Positions 34,703-46,630 of a stretch of DNA of 64,000 nucleotides are shown one piece after another (the first letter of the stretch is position 1; the number at the start of each line of letters is the position of its first letter). A model generated the notes under the pieces. It was not told the DNA's origin, ran no database searches, and was given only the letters and a program-made list of their open reading frames with translations. Both the position numbers and the translations under genes were made by a program. Origin of the DNA: Filosporella fistucella (lineage: Eukaryota > Ascomycota > Leotiomycetes > Helotiales); contig JAQJZZ010000010.1 in the NCBI GenBank assembly GCA_030077755.1, positions 3,968,001 through 4,032,000 of the forward strand, written 5' to 3'.

Positions 34703-36426
34703 ATGAACATCGCCGAACTGCCCAACGATATTTTCCTGTTAATAGTCGCGCATCTGTCTCCACAAGATCTTATCCTCAACCGTCGTGTGTGTAAACAATT
34801 CAATGAAGCTTTCACAGAGTTAGATTTGAATCGTCATGTATTATTGCAACACTATCCCAGAGCTCAAGAGGTCCGAAATGTAGACCAAGAATCAGTTGTA
34901 AATTGGTCGAACTTGTTTGCAAAGGCTGCTGGAAGGTATCACCACCTCAAAAAAGGAGTCCCAGCGGCCACTGAAAAATGGCAGTTGGGGAAGTCACTAG
35001 TGGTTCCCAAATGGGCAGCGAATTACCCAGTTGCTAGCTGGCATCGACATCTTCAGTATGAGGAGAAGAAAGCTTCATTTCAATATCCGGACTCATTGTG
35101 GACTTATGCAGATGGTGTTCTCGTCTTTCCATCTGCTAAGCTGCAACGTTATGTGCTCTACGATCTCAATTCAAGGCAAGTATCTGACCTCGATTTTGAG
35201 CCGGTGGGCAAGATTGTGAGGAGAATGAGGTTAGACAGTAGGATACTCATTATTGAGTGGTGTGAGCATGAGCCATATCATCAGTTGAATGAGAATGAGA
35301 TGGTATATCGGCATTTCGCTACTGCCTACGACGTGAAGCAGACAGCAAGTGGAAAATGTTTGTCAACATTCAGGTCAGCGCTCAATATCCAAAGACATGA
35401 CAACTAATAGCTTACAAGAGCAGGAATGAGTGGAAAATACACTTCCTAGGGATGCCTTTGAATTCAAGAGATCGATTCTTTAGCACCCATAACGCTACTC
35501 ACTATGCTTTATACTTATGGCAGCCCAATCGAAGTTCTTGGGGGGAAGATGAGCCAATCGAGGCACTGGCAATCTGGGATATATCCTCCCCGTCCAAGTA
35601 TCGTCCCTCATTGGACCCAACAGGGAAAGAGAAGCCAGATGAACACTCTCACGGTCCACAAGTCATCCGACGGCTTTCCTATACGGACTTAGGCTTCTAT
35701 AGAATCAGGCAACGTGCATGTCCAGTTCTGAGGAGTCTCGAGCTGGACGAAAATCACGTTTATGTTGTGGAAGAAGACCACTGTTGTAAGTTCTAAATTT
35801 TGGGATGAGCTGCTTTGTTCAAATTGGGAATGTCTTCAAGAGATTCTGTCATCTCATTGCTTGGATTCTGACAGACAGTAGACTAACTATGCTTTTTACA
35901 ATCAATAGGGATCGTCGGTCAGCAAGCCAGTCATACCCTACCAAGGCTACATAAAGTGAAAACTACTGGTGTTCCTTTTTATTCTGGCCCTCATTGGAAA
36001 GATGAATGTGGCGCAGATGGGGATGTCAATCGATCATATTGCCAAAGGTCCTCAGACATATCAAAACCAAATATGGCCCCTTGCTGGAGACATCAGGTAT
36101 TATAACATTCACTCCTCGTAGGAGACGATACTGATAAGTAGCAGGAATTTCCATATCTCACAATCACTCAAGCAATTGATGAAGAGGCTGGAGTCAGCTT
36201 CAGCGCTAGACACTGTTTCATGTTGGAGACAATCTCCATCAACATCAAGCCAAAAGTCCAAATGGTGGGCCCTGGCTATGAATTATTGCTGAAGGACGAT
36301 CTGTGGCAACAACTGCTTGCGAAAGGAAAGATATGTGGAAATGAACGATGGCTGATTGGCGAAAATAATGATCAGGAATTGGTTATCTTACGTTTTGATA
36401 CGGAGAAGCAATATACGCTTGATTAG
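34703..36426 (+). CDS. F-box protein
   Basis: 500 residues from exons 34703-35373, 35424-35785, 35909-36096 and 36145-36426; phases agree. The N-terminal F-box is clear: MNIAELPNDIFLLIVAHLSP, then LILNRRVCKQFNEAF. The rest (LWTYADGVLVFP, RYVLYDLNSRQVSDL, VIRRLSYTDLGFYRI) looks like degenerate beta-propeller repeats, as in many fungal F-box proteins, but I recognise no named repeat. It is expected to act as the substrate receptor of an SCF ubiquitin ligase; the target is unknown. The first intron has a less common GTCAGC donor. The next gene, an MFS transporter on the other strand, ends about 280 bases downstream. Confidence 0.88.
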
Positions 36427-36702
36427 ATCAGATTAGTCAACTAATACCAACATATATCGTAGACAGTGATATTTTTTTATCTTAGATTCTATGTTACAGA
36501 AGGCCTTGATTTGACAGAGTGAGAAGAAGTCACCCTTACTTCCGAGCATCCCTTTCTTTCACATCGGAGGGCGTGCAAATTTCTAGATAAATCGCTCGTC
36601 ATAAGTGAATTATTCAATTAAGTATCTATTGTGATACCCCAAAAGGCTCAAAATCCTGTTCCGCCCACTCATTAATACTTAAAATTGCAAGATATCACTG
36701 AT

Positions 36703-38957
36703 CTAATGTGCTAACCCCAACTCTCTCCCTTTTGCGACATATCCCCAATATCTCTCTTTACTCAACTTCCGGAAGCCCTTCCCCCACTTCACCATTATCA
36801 AGAATGCCAGGCTCGTAGCCATGGCGATAAATCCTGCACAAATAAAGGTATTCTGGACGCCCATCTGTAGCATCCAAGGAGTAACCCTGTGATGGCTTTG
36901 ATTAGCCGAGTTTCAAAGGGGTACAGTACAGCAGATACCGATTTGGAGATCAAAATCTTCAAACAGACCGCGAAAAAAGTGGCAGGCTGAGGAAACAGAC
37001 ATTGACCGGAATAAAAGGTTTTACTTACGCATAAGATGTAATGGCCCAGCCCATAGTGTTGCGTATCACAATTACTGTGATCATCGCTTCACCACTCAAA
37101 TCCGGGTATGTATCAATGCAATATGTGATTGCGACAGTGATAGTAGCGGATGTGGCGCCTGAAAGTATGAATGCAGCAAAAGCAAGTCCAAACCCTGAGC
37201 AGTGTGAGCAGAGGGGCCTTTGTCTATCAAATGGTAGGTGATTTGATAACTAGCAGAGGAGAGACTTACAGTGTATACCATGAGCAGCGCCTACACCCCA
37301 CAATATGAAGCCGAATGGGTAGGCGATGACGGGGAAAATGTAGAGCCACAAGCGATTCTCGGTTTCTGAAATACCATTGTTTCGACGTGCAAACTTAATT
37401 GTAATCCAATCCCCTAAGTATCCACTCAAGATCGAACTTTCACATTGTTAGCTTTTCGCGCGTAATGGCCGACGTTCGGGACACAGGGAAGGGCGATTTA
37501 GGAGCAACCATACCCTACAATGCAACCTAGCAAGCTCGCCACCGAAAATAGCCCAACAACAGAGGCCTTGAAATTGTATGGTGGCGATGACAGAATCAAA
37601 GAAGAAGTTGCGCTGGTGAGTAACGCCCATACCACAGTACAGCCGTATGCAAAGCCAGAATATACGACGACCGGTAAGGTGACAAATGTGAATGGTCTCC
37701 ACATCATCGTCAATAGTTGATTTGGCTTTCGCTCGCCGATGAGACTCAACTTTTGCAAATACGTTTTTCCCTTGTGCTGTGAGTTCACTGATGCAATCAT
37801 TGTTGTGATATTCCTAGGCTCGTCGCCCTTTTCAGGATCTGGACCCTTGATAATGGAATTACCGTTGACTGATGGCGATGACGAAGTGGCTATTTCCACG
37901 ATTCCAACACTCTTCCGAGTGTAATTGGTTTCCTCCATGAGGAAAAAAAGGACCAGGAATCCAAAGCCACAACCGATCGCTGGCCAGTAGAGAACCCATC
38001 TCCATCCCATACTGTCATAGATGAAGCCGGAAAATATCTGAATACAAGTTAATCTGAGTTACTCAGCTGATATGACATCAACCAGAAATATTCTATAAAG
38101 GTCTGCTTACTGGAGCAAGTATATTACTACTTAGTAGGAACATGGCATACAACCCCATGTATTTACCACGCTCATGTGAGAAATACTGCAATACATTAGT
38201 ACAAGACAAAAATATGCAGAGCCATGCTGAAGTACCAAGTCGGCCACGGAAATCTCACAGAGCGACTCGATGGGGGATCCGAAAAAGCCCTGCAAGACCT
38301 TGTTCGCGTACCATTGCCCGCTGGTTTTACAATAAGGGGACCACATCTGGATGGCCTTGAGGAAAGTTAGTTTGGAATTTCCCAACACAGCTACTCAACA
38401 GAACAGTGCTGTTTTACTTACAAGAGTTGCGAGCATCGAGAACAGATACACTGGCCGCTTTCCATATTGAAGTGCCAATGGCTGCCATATTACGCAACCC
38501 CATCCGAAAAAGAGGAACATGTACCCCGTTCCTGGAAGTTTTTGTTAATCTGATGATATATGAAGGTATAGCAACACGGGCAATGGACACTCACCAGCAT
38601 TGAGATTGCCTAATGTGAGGCCCGTTGAAAATGACATTGGTACAAGTACAGAATAGAGGGCAGCGGAAGCTATGCCAATGAACAAACAATAGCTTGCTAT
38701 TCGTCAGCATATTCATTTAAGATTTCTTGTCAATTTCGAATTGGGAGTATTTCATACATGAAAATACAAAACATATGGAGTGTCTTTCTTCCATGCGACC
38801 AATTCAAAGGATCTTCAGGATCTTCAGATGGCGTCGGAACAAGAACGATATCTTTGACTCGAGTATCATGCGAGGCGTGGACGGTGCCATCCAAATCCAC
38901 GAGATGAGTTGTTCCTGGCACAATGGATATGTCGAGTTCGCCATGAATTGTTGCCAT
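36703..38957 (-). CDS. MFS transporter (DHA1-like)
   Basis: 547 residues in nine exons: 38957-38758, 38692-38595, 38531-38422, 38355-38236, 38185-38111, 38037-37514, 37436-37270, 37194-37029 and 36886-36703; all phases agree. A soluble N-terminus ending PSEDPEDPLNWSHGRK is typical of fungal MFS drug/metabolite transporters. About twelve membrane helices follow; ISVADL, FSHERGKYMGLYAMFLLSSN and GWRWVLYW are typical loop and helix-5 features. The long central loop (EETNYTRKSVGI... to GERKPN) is standard. The C-terminus is KERYWGYVAKGRELGLAH. It faces the amidase across a shared 576-bp promoter. The plasma-membrane substrate may be the amide or its product (inference). Confidence 0.93.
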
Positions 38958-39533
38958 TCTACCAGGTTGTGTCTTTAAGAATAATGTGCTGCAACGGAGT
39001 GGAACGGACAGGCTCCATCGAAGTATTAAATGCTATAATTTTACTATTGTAGATTGTCATTGATGTCTTGTCGACCAATCATGTATATTACCGCCGGGGA
39101 CAGGGGTAGCTTCCCATCTCATAGCAGATATCTGAGCCCAGGCTTTCATGATAAGATATGTGGAGATAGATAAGTTCATAATAAACTCAATACTGTATGG
39201 TATCTCTCCCATTCCCAGCAGCAAGGAATTGATAGGGATGTGCATGGTCCAAAGACGGGGCTCTGGCTACTGAAGCTCGGTCTTGGTGAAGCTCGAGACA
39301 GCTCCAAGGATGGGGTCAGAATGCTAGTGCCAGACGTCCGAGCTTGCATGAGCGGAAACATTCAACGTTGGCTGATCGCATTTTTGATCCACTCATTCTT
39401 ATCTGAGCCTCGGGCTTAAAAATGCTATTCCAAAGAAGGAAGAGCCACAAAACATGAATTAGACACGCATCCGGTATTCATCGTTGGACGAGAAAGCATT
39501 TCCTAGGTCGCAAAAGTCACTTCTCACACATGA
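38958..39533. promoter_or_regulatory. Shared MFS/amidase divergent promoter with clustered GATA sites
   Basis: Three HGATAR sites lie within 25 bases: TGATAA at 39149-39154, AGATAG at 39164-39169 and the overlapping AGATAA at 39168-39173. HGATAR is the binding site of the nitrogen regulator AreA/NIT2 in filamentous fungi, and paired sites are the usual functional form. An amidase with a facing transporter would be a sensible nitrogen-regulated pair. The sites are seen; regulation is inferred. Confidence 0.45.
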
Positions 39534-41538
39534 ATGAGAAAAATGACCTCTCAACATGAAGTAAACAACTGGGAGGTTGAGGCGGAGAAGGGTAGAAAGG
39601 TGCTCGCAGACTCTATACAAAAGCAATGGCTCATGCCAAAGGACAAGTTACCTCCTCCCGAGCGACTCAACGTGCTTACCATGGCCGAGGAAAGTGGGTT
39701 ACTCAGCGAGAAGGAGCTCAAAATCACAGGAAGTGATGCCACTCGGCTTGTTGAACATATGGGAGCTGGAGGCTGGTCTGCTGAAGAAGTGACTGTTGCA
39801 TTCTTGAAGAGGGCGACAATTGGCCACCAGCTTGTAAGTAAAGGATATGACCGACATTTATGTTGAAATGACGGCTTACCCTAATAGTTGAACAATGCCA
39901 CGGAATTTATGGCTGTAGATGCTATTGCCCGAGCGAGAGAGTTGGACGTCTATTTTTCAAAGCACAAAAAGATCATTGGACCATTACATGGCGTTCCTAT
40001 CTCGACCAAAGAACATATATGGCACAAGGGACGAATTGCTAGTGGTGCGTATGTTGCGCAGGTCAACAAGATGGCCCCAGAAGACTCGCATCTCGTTCGT
40101 CTGGCAAAGAATGCTGGTGCCGTATTTCATTTGCGTACAAACGAGCCACAAACACTCATGGTGAGCTGTCGATTTGCGTGTACAAGCGATTAATCATACT
40201 TACATCGGGTCCTGACGAAGAGATAGACCGGCGACTGTAATAACAATATATGGGGCCAGACACTCAATGGTTGGCATTCAAAACTCAGCCCAGGTGGCTC
40301 CTCCGGCGGAGAAGGTGCCTCGATAGGCTATAAATCAGCTGCATTGGGACTCGGCACTGATATAGGGGGCTCTATTCGTATACCAGCAGCATTTAATGGA
40401 GTATACGGATTTCGTCCTTCTGCTGCCAGATTACCCTATAACGGAATTGAACTACCAGGCGCTGGACAAGAATCTGTCAAGTGTGTTATAGGTCCATTGG
40501 CGCAAAGTATCGATGATATAGATTTGTTCATGAGAACAATTCTCGAACAGGAACCTTGGGACACAGAAGTCAGCCTGGTACCAATTCCTTGGAGAAAGGT
40601 CGAGTGCTCAAGGAAGATGACGGTTGGCATCATGTGGAGTGACGGGTAATTGATCCTGCTTGGCCTCACAATTCTGTTCTATCTGATCTTTGAATTAGAA
40701 TTGTGAACCCGCATCCACCCATGGCCAGAGCTCTGATAAAAGCCAAAAAAAGTCTAAAAGCTGCCGGCATCAAAGTTGTAGATTGGGAGCCATATAAGTC
40801 ACTAGAGATTCTGCAGCTCATTGCTAGTATTCGAGTCAATTGATGGTTTGACACTAACAACTTACAGGTTACTCTGTTCTTCCCTGATGGGGGCAAGACG
40901 ATTTTGGATCTAGTAGAAGCTTCCGGAGAACCAATGATAAAAGAAGCAGGAGACTTTCTTGCCATGGCGAAGGAGTTGACAGTTGCAGAGCTGTGGGCAT
41001 GCAACGATCAACGAGATAAGTTGAGAGCGGCATTCCATGCTTTGATGAAGGAGAGAGGGGTAGATGTTATCCTGTGCCCTCCATATGTCGGAAGCGCTCC
41101 TTTGCGAAACCAAACAGATTATGCGACATACACCTTCTTATGGAACCTCCTTGACCAGCCAGCACTGGTGTTTCCTTCGGGCGTTTTCGTAGACGCTGCA
41201 CTAGATCCCAGTATGCAACCTTTCTTCTTTTTACCCCTTCTGCGACTCGGGTTCTGAGCAGGTTTCCGCCTCTCCGCCTGATGAAATATTGACAAATTAT
41301 TGGGCTAATTCGCTGCAGTCGACACGGAATACACTCCAACGAACCCGCTTGACAAACAGCAATACGAAAAATGTAAGCTTTGGAGGAGAAATAAATGCAC
41401 ACAAGCTGACAGAATCCTACAGATGACCCATGTACCTTCTTGGGTGCTCCGATCGGGCTTCAGGTTGTGGGAAAACATCTACGCGACGAAGAGACAGTGG
41501 CCGCGGCACGTCTTATCGAAGAAATTATGCGAAGTTAA
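39534..41538 (+). CDS. Amidase (acetamidase-like, amidase-signature family)
   Basis: 542 residues in seven exons: 39534-39833, 39888-40160, 40227-40645, 40699-40822, 40868-41210, 41319-41372 and 41423-41538. Amidase-signature landmarks: HGVPISTKEH with the catalytic Lys; NNIWGQTLN; SPGGSSGGEGA with the cis-Ser; and LGTDIGGSIRIPAAFNGVYGF with the nucleophilic Ser in the GGS run. The enzyme would hydrolyse a carboxamide to acid and ammonia, as Aspergillus AmdS does for acetamide. The intron after codon LQLI (40823-40867) begins GC rather than GT; with it the frame continues into VTLFFPDGG, and no in-frame GT donor exists. Start alternatives are ATG 39534 or 39543. Next to the transporter and a Zn2Cys6 regulator. 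Confidence 0.92.
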
Positions 41539-41627
41539 GGGCTGCCACTAGTCGTTAGATGCCAGAATGATGACTTTTATGGTTTTGAATGGCAAACAGT
41601 TGCGATCAGTTCCAGAGAACTTTAGCT

Positions 41628-43232
41628 TTATTGTTCATGTAAATTCTCGCCAAGGAATTGGTGTACTTGTACATAGTCGTGACTGACATTCATTCGAGCC
41701 TTGGAACGTTGCAAGCTGTCTAAGCTCCGTTTCACATCCCCACAAGCTGAACTGTCCCAGATTTTAGTGAGATATTTGCAGACTGTGTCTCTTTCACAAT
41801 CACTTTCTGCAGCGTATCCAAGAACTTGAAGAGGCCATTTCATCAGAAAGTTCCAAGGCTCGCCGCTTGTATCTTCGATAAAGCCAAAAACAGACAGAGC
41901 TCTTGCTCTACAGTTCCTAATTTTTTGTTGGAGGTCAACAGTTTCCTGTAAATCCCCAGGTATATTGAGGCGAAGGAGTAATATGCGCGCACATAAGATA
42001 TATAACAGTCTGGCATACTTGTATGGATCATCAAAGTTGCAGCAGTCATCGTCGTTGGAGTTTTGCTCTTCGATTTCCCATCTCGATAATTCTCTCTCGA
42101 GCCTCTGTTTTTCAGGCAAATCGCATGTGGTAAGTGGTTCCTTCGCGCTGAGTTTAGATATTTCAAATATCAATTTATTAAGTTGTCGTGGGGTCCCAAG
42201 AACTGGGTGATTTGCAGGGGCGAGAGCGTCTTCGTAAGCAGGTGTTTGCAAAACTACTTCTATCCATTCCCATAGATCAATGTCGATTTCGAGTGTGGCA
42301 AGTGATAAGCTGGATATGAGAAGAGTCGAAACATGAAAAATAACTGACTCTGCCATGAGAACATAGAGATCGGGCTGAAGCTCTGCTGAAGGACTCAAGC
42401 AGTGCAGCTTTAAAAGCTTGATGGCTCCCAGCAGATGCTGAATAGCCATTGGGGTGGAGTAACCGGCGTCGCAGCGCCACGTCTATCATGTAAATGGATT
42501 AGTTGAATTCGCAATAACAGAGTTGGTCAATCTGTTCACCTCAAAACAGTGGAGAAGAACAGTGACAGCGAGCACCCACTCTTCCTTGCCTGATAAAGAA
42601 CTAACATCCAACCGTCTCCGTAGTCCTGAAATTGCACGTGTGTAATAATTGAGTGCCTCGATCGGAGGCTGGCCGTTCATATTAGCTAGTTGGATCGAGC
42701 TGCAAGCGAACATGCTGTCTCTCAGCTCTTGTTCCTGTCCAATATAGAGCTTTGAGAATTTTGCATGAGCTTTGGGTAATATATTTGCTGGAATAAAAAT
42801 GTTGCAATAGTAGGTGAGAAGGAAGCTCTCGCGGTCGGTGAGGCCGAATATCTGTGCCGAGAAAATCACACCCTTGTATGACCTCTCCAGAAAGAAGGAG
42901 GCAGGAACGATGGCATCCTCAGCTTGTGTAGCAGACATCCTGTTAACGTGGGAGCTAAGAGAAGATATTGCTTCAGACTCTGGGTTTTTCGAATGAAGAG
43001 ACCATCGTGAGTTAGGTGCCATTCGCTCACGGCGGTCTTCTAATGAGGCACGATCCGGCCAGTGACATCTCAAACCAAGTCTCTCGCAAGTATTACAGAC
43101 TGGCTTCCGTTCATCGCACTTTTTCCGACGCTCTCGACCTACATCATAATTAGCAAGTATTCATCCACCGCTGGAGGTCCTACAATTCACACAGCCGGCT
43201 TTTGTCCTCAATTTAGGAGCAGTTGGAGGCAT
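41628..43232 (-). CDS. Zn2Cys6 fungal transcription factor
   Basis: 500 residues from exons 43232-43184, 43138-42540 and 42482-41628, in frame. Exon 1 (MPPTAPKLRTKAGC) and exon 2 join to form the six-cysteine cluster CVNCRERRKKCDERKPVC then NTCERLGLRC, with C-x2-C-x6-C-x6-C-x2-C-x6-C spacing; the intron falls within the second Cys codon. The remainder is a helical fungal-specific regulatory region with many Leu and Trp residues (LLTYYCNIFIPANILP, VLAVTVLLHCFE). Such proteins bind CGG-type half-sites and often control adjacent catabolic or secondary-metabolite genes. Its 3' end lies only 89 bases from the amidase's, and its promoter faces the acyl-CoA synthetase, which makes a cluster-specific role likely (inference). 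Confidence 0.9.
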
Positions 43233-44427
43233 ATCCTGCTAGTCTTGATGAGCAGAAAAGGCACATGAGAAACAGCATGAATTTCACAAATCAGAATGAA
43301 GACCAGGAAAAGCCGCAAGTTGTTAAACTGGGTTCTCGAAATCTTGACATTCAAGCAGATATCTAGATAAGGAACTAAGGATGATATCAAAAGTGGAGGT
43401 GTGGCCATTTCGAGTTAGTAAGCTTCCTAGGAGACCGACGTGATAATTTCCGGAACTACATTTCGTTAAAAAGTTCATGATTGACACGACGGAGACTATT
43501 TGAGATGGAGTTGCTTTAGAAGCATCTATGTAGTTCTCGAATGACGAGAAGTGAGGAAGAAGATATCAGCCCAAGGGTTGCCGCTTTATTCCAACACTCT
43601 GCCGTTTTTGGGGAACACCTGCATGGCAACGTGATCGAATATTCTACATCGCCAACAGCAGAATTTGATTGAGTGGGTTCCTTCGTCGACTTCCCAAATT
43701 CGAAAGGGACTGGATGCCATATTTTGGGGGCCAAGGGCTACCGATTGGTATCAATTCTGACAGTCGAAGAGCAGTAGATCTTTCATGCCCAAGAGCTAGT
43801 CGCTGATTGCTTGCAAGTGCTTAGCCTATGCTAGCCTCTACAACAAAGACAAGGAGTAACTGCCAGAATATTATCTCAATAATCTCACCCATGCAGTGAG
43901 ACTCGGACATGTCATTCCTATTTGCTGCGGGGCTCCGAGCTACGAGATGACCAATAGACATTTTCACCTTCGCACCTTGGTCAGCTCCTGGTGTAGTAGA
44001 CGCAGCCCTCGGCCTCGTTCAAAGCAGATGTGATATATACTTAATAGCCTGTCCTGTCAGCCCCTAATTTTGCGTCGTCGAAGCAGTGTCAGCCCTAGAC
44101 ATGATTCCCTGAGGTAACGTATCGGAGGAGAGTCTCAGCAGACAAGCTCATTAATTCAGGAGCGGTAAAATAATGATAATGATAATGATACAATATAGTA
44201 GTAGTCATCAACTGAAGCCTCTTGCTGGGGTCGATGACATCCCCGCACTTTTTGCCGTGGTTAAGCTAAAGGAGCTTTGGAGGACCCCCCGCCGCAACAC
44301 CTATTTGTCCCATGCCCTTTTGCATTTAATTCATTAAGAAAACCTTTCTGCAAAACTGTTGTGAGATACACTGTCGTACAAATTTGATGATTTTGCCTAG
44401 AAATAATTGTCGTCATTTGAAATAAAT
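43233..44427. other. Divergent promoter region of regulator and acyl-CoA synthetase
   Basis: 1.2 kb without a supported gene. A short (ATAATG)n run lies at about 44172-44192. Presumably holds the two divergent promoters. Confidence 0.5.
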
Positions 44428-46366
44428 ATGGGATACTTTCCTGCTGAAAGCCATTTCCCCATCCCGACTAAGGACTTGCTGTCATGGACTTTTGACGAAT
44501 GTCACTTCGATCGCGATGCGCCTGTAAGTGTATGGGTATTCGATATGATGTCTCTGTTAACCTCCAATAAGATTTACATCGATGCCAAAAATCCGTCAAA
44601 TTCGATATCTCACAATGAAGCAAGAGTATTGATTCGAAAGCTCGTTGCCGGTTTCCACGCAGCAGGCCTCCAAAATGGAGACTGCGTGTGTCTTCACTCG
44701 TTCAATGATGTAAATGCCGAAACCAGAATATCGAAGCAATCCTGACGCTTCCATAGATCCTGTATCCCATAATGTTTCTCGGGATCATTGCTGCCGGCGG
44801 AGTCTTCGCTGGAACCAACCCATCTTATACCCAATTCGAACTTACTCATCACATTAGGACTTCTAAAACAAAATTCTTGATCACTGAACCAGAGATGATC
44901 TCAAACACACTACTGGCGGCCAAAGAATGTGGAATTCGGGAGAAAAATGTCCTTATATTCGACGTACTTGAACAGAAAGTTCCAGATGGATTCAAATCTT
45001 TCAGGACCTTATTGGAACATGGGGAAGCGAACTGGGTAGCATTCAATGACGAAAAAACTGCGAAAGAGACTACTGCTGCCAGACTATTCAGTAGTGGTAC
45101 CACAGGACTTCCGAAAGCTGCAGTGCTATCTCACCACAACTTAATTTCTCAGCATACTCTCGTACATGAATACAAACCACATCCTTGGAGGGTATGCAGA
45201 GCATTGCAATCTCATGGCATAATATAGCTGCTAATACCCCATAGCAAAGACGCCTACTTTGTCTTCCTATGTTCCATGCAGCATGCGTACCAGGTCAGTT
45301 CAGACGCCAAGTGCGAGTGTTAGACTGATTTCTTGTAAAGTCGCCCACACAACTCCACTGAGGTCCGGTCACGTTTCCGTTGTCATGAGACGTTTTGAAC
45401 TCGAGCCATTTCTTGCAAACATCGAGAAATTTGAGATAAACACAGTCGGAGTCGTTCCCCCAATCGCTATTGCAATTATCATGTCCGGACTCACGACCAA
45501 ATACTCACTTGCTTCTGTGAAACAGGTTACGGTTGGAGCGGCTCCATTAGGCAGAGATTCCCAGGATCGTCTTAGAGGGCTCCTTCCTCCAGGTACATTT
45601 GTTAATCAAGTTTGGGGAATGACAGAAATGTCATGTATTGCTTCTATGTTTCATTACCCGGAAGATGATTCGACTGGAGCTGTGGGAAGAATGGTACCGA
45701 ATGTTGATGCCAAGTACAAAACATCCCCTTGCCCAATCTCCAGAGCTAATATGATACAGAATCATTGATGACAACGACAAAGAAATCACCGGCTATGATG
45801 TCCGTGGAGAGCTTTGCGTCCGTGGCCCAATTGTCATAAAAGGCTATTTCGAGAATCCGAAAGCCAACGCAGAATCCTTTGATTCAGAAGGCTTCTTCAA
45901 AACAGGAGATATAGTATACTGTGACAGTAAATCCAAAAAGTGGTATGTTGTAGATCGCAAGAAGGAATTAATAAAAGTGCGGGGCTTTCAGGTCGCTCCT
46001 CCTGAACTTGAAAATGTACTTCTCGGTCACCCACTCATCGTCGATGCGGCTGTCATTGGAATCAAGCACCTGCGAGATCCTGAGGTGGAGCACCCGAGAG
46101 CCTTCATAGTGAAGAGACCTGTTCCAGAGAGCAAAAGTCTTGATGAAAACACTGTGAAGAAATACATGGGGGACAAGTTGGTATGCCAAAAAAGTTGTAC
46201 CATGAGTGGGATCCAAAGCTAAAACTTCTAGGCTGCTTATAAGGCGTTGACAGGTGGCGTCAGATTTGTAGACTCGATTCCTAAGAACGCGAGTGGGAAA
46301 ATACTGAAGAGATTGCTTAGAGAAATAGCCAAAAAAGAGCAAGACGAAGAGAAAGCACGATTGTAG
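44428..46366 (+). CDS. Acyl-CoA synthetase / 4-coumarate-CoA ligase-like, peroxisomal
   Basis: 564 residues from exons 44428-44709, 44757-45191, 45245-45293, 45341-45713, 45760-46180 and 46232-46366. What first looked like stop codons and frameshifts around 45200-45340 and 45715-45760 is fully explained by 46-53-nt introns. ANL-superfamily motifs: SSGTTGLPKAAVLSHHN (P-loop), VNQVWGMTE, GYFENP, GFFKTGDI, VVDRKKELIKVRGFQVAP (hinge) and NASGKILKR with the catalytic Lys. It makes an acyl-adenylate and then the CoA ester of a carboxylic acid, aromatic or aliphatic. The C-terminal ARL is a peroxisomal PTS1-type signal. In the cluster it could activate the acid released by the amidase (inference). 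Confidence 0.92.
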
Positions 46367-46630
46367 ATTTATTCAGATATTGCGGCAACTCGTAAATATA
46401 TATTGATTCTGATTTCTCGTTATATACTCAATGAGAAGATTTTTACATCAGCACAATGCTTGTAGTCGAAGCGCCAGGCTAAATAACCCCTAAAACATTG
46501 AGATTTTGAGGAGGTTGCAACCCGTTCAAAATATTGTTACATTTTCAGTCATCAAATATGTCTTATAACCCTGACTTTTACCAGGCTCTGTGTCTCCGTA
46601 TTCGCTGCTGAGATGCCACTAGGAGTTCCA

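Noticed and set aside
43516..44200. Possible small gene between regulator and acyl-CoA synthetase
   Set aside because: Only short frames without domain content or plausible joins.
45191..45345. Acyl-CoA synthetase appearing to be a pseudogene with several stops and frame jumps
   Set aside because: Normal 46-53-nt introns explain every break and the exons sum to 565 codons.
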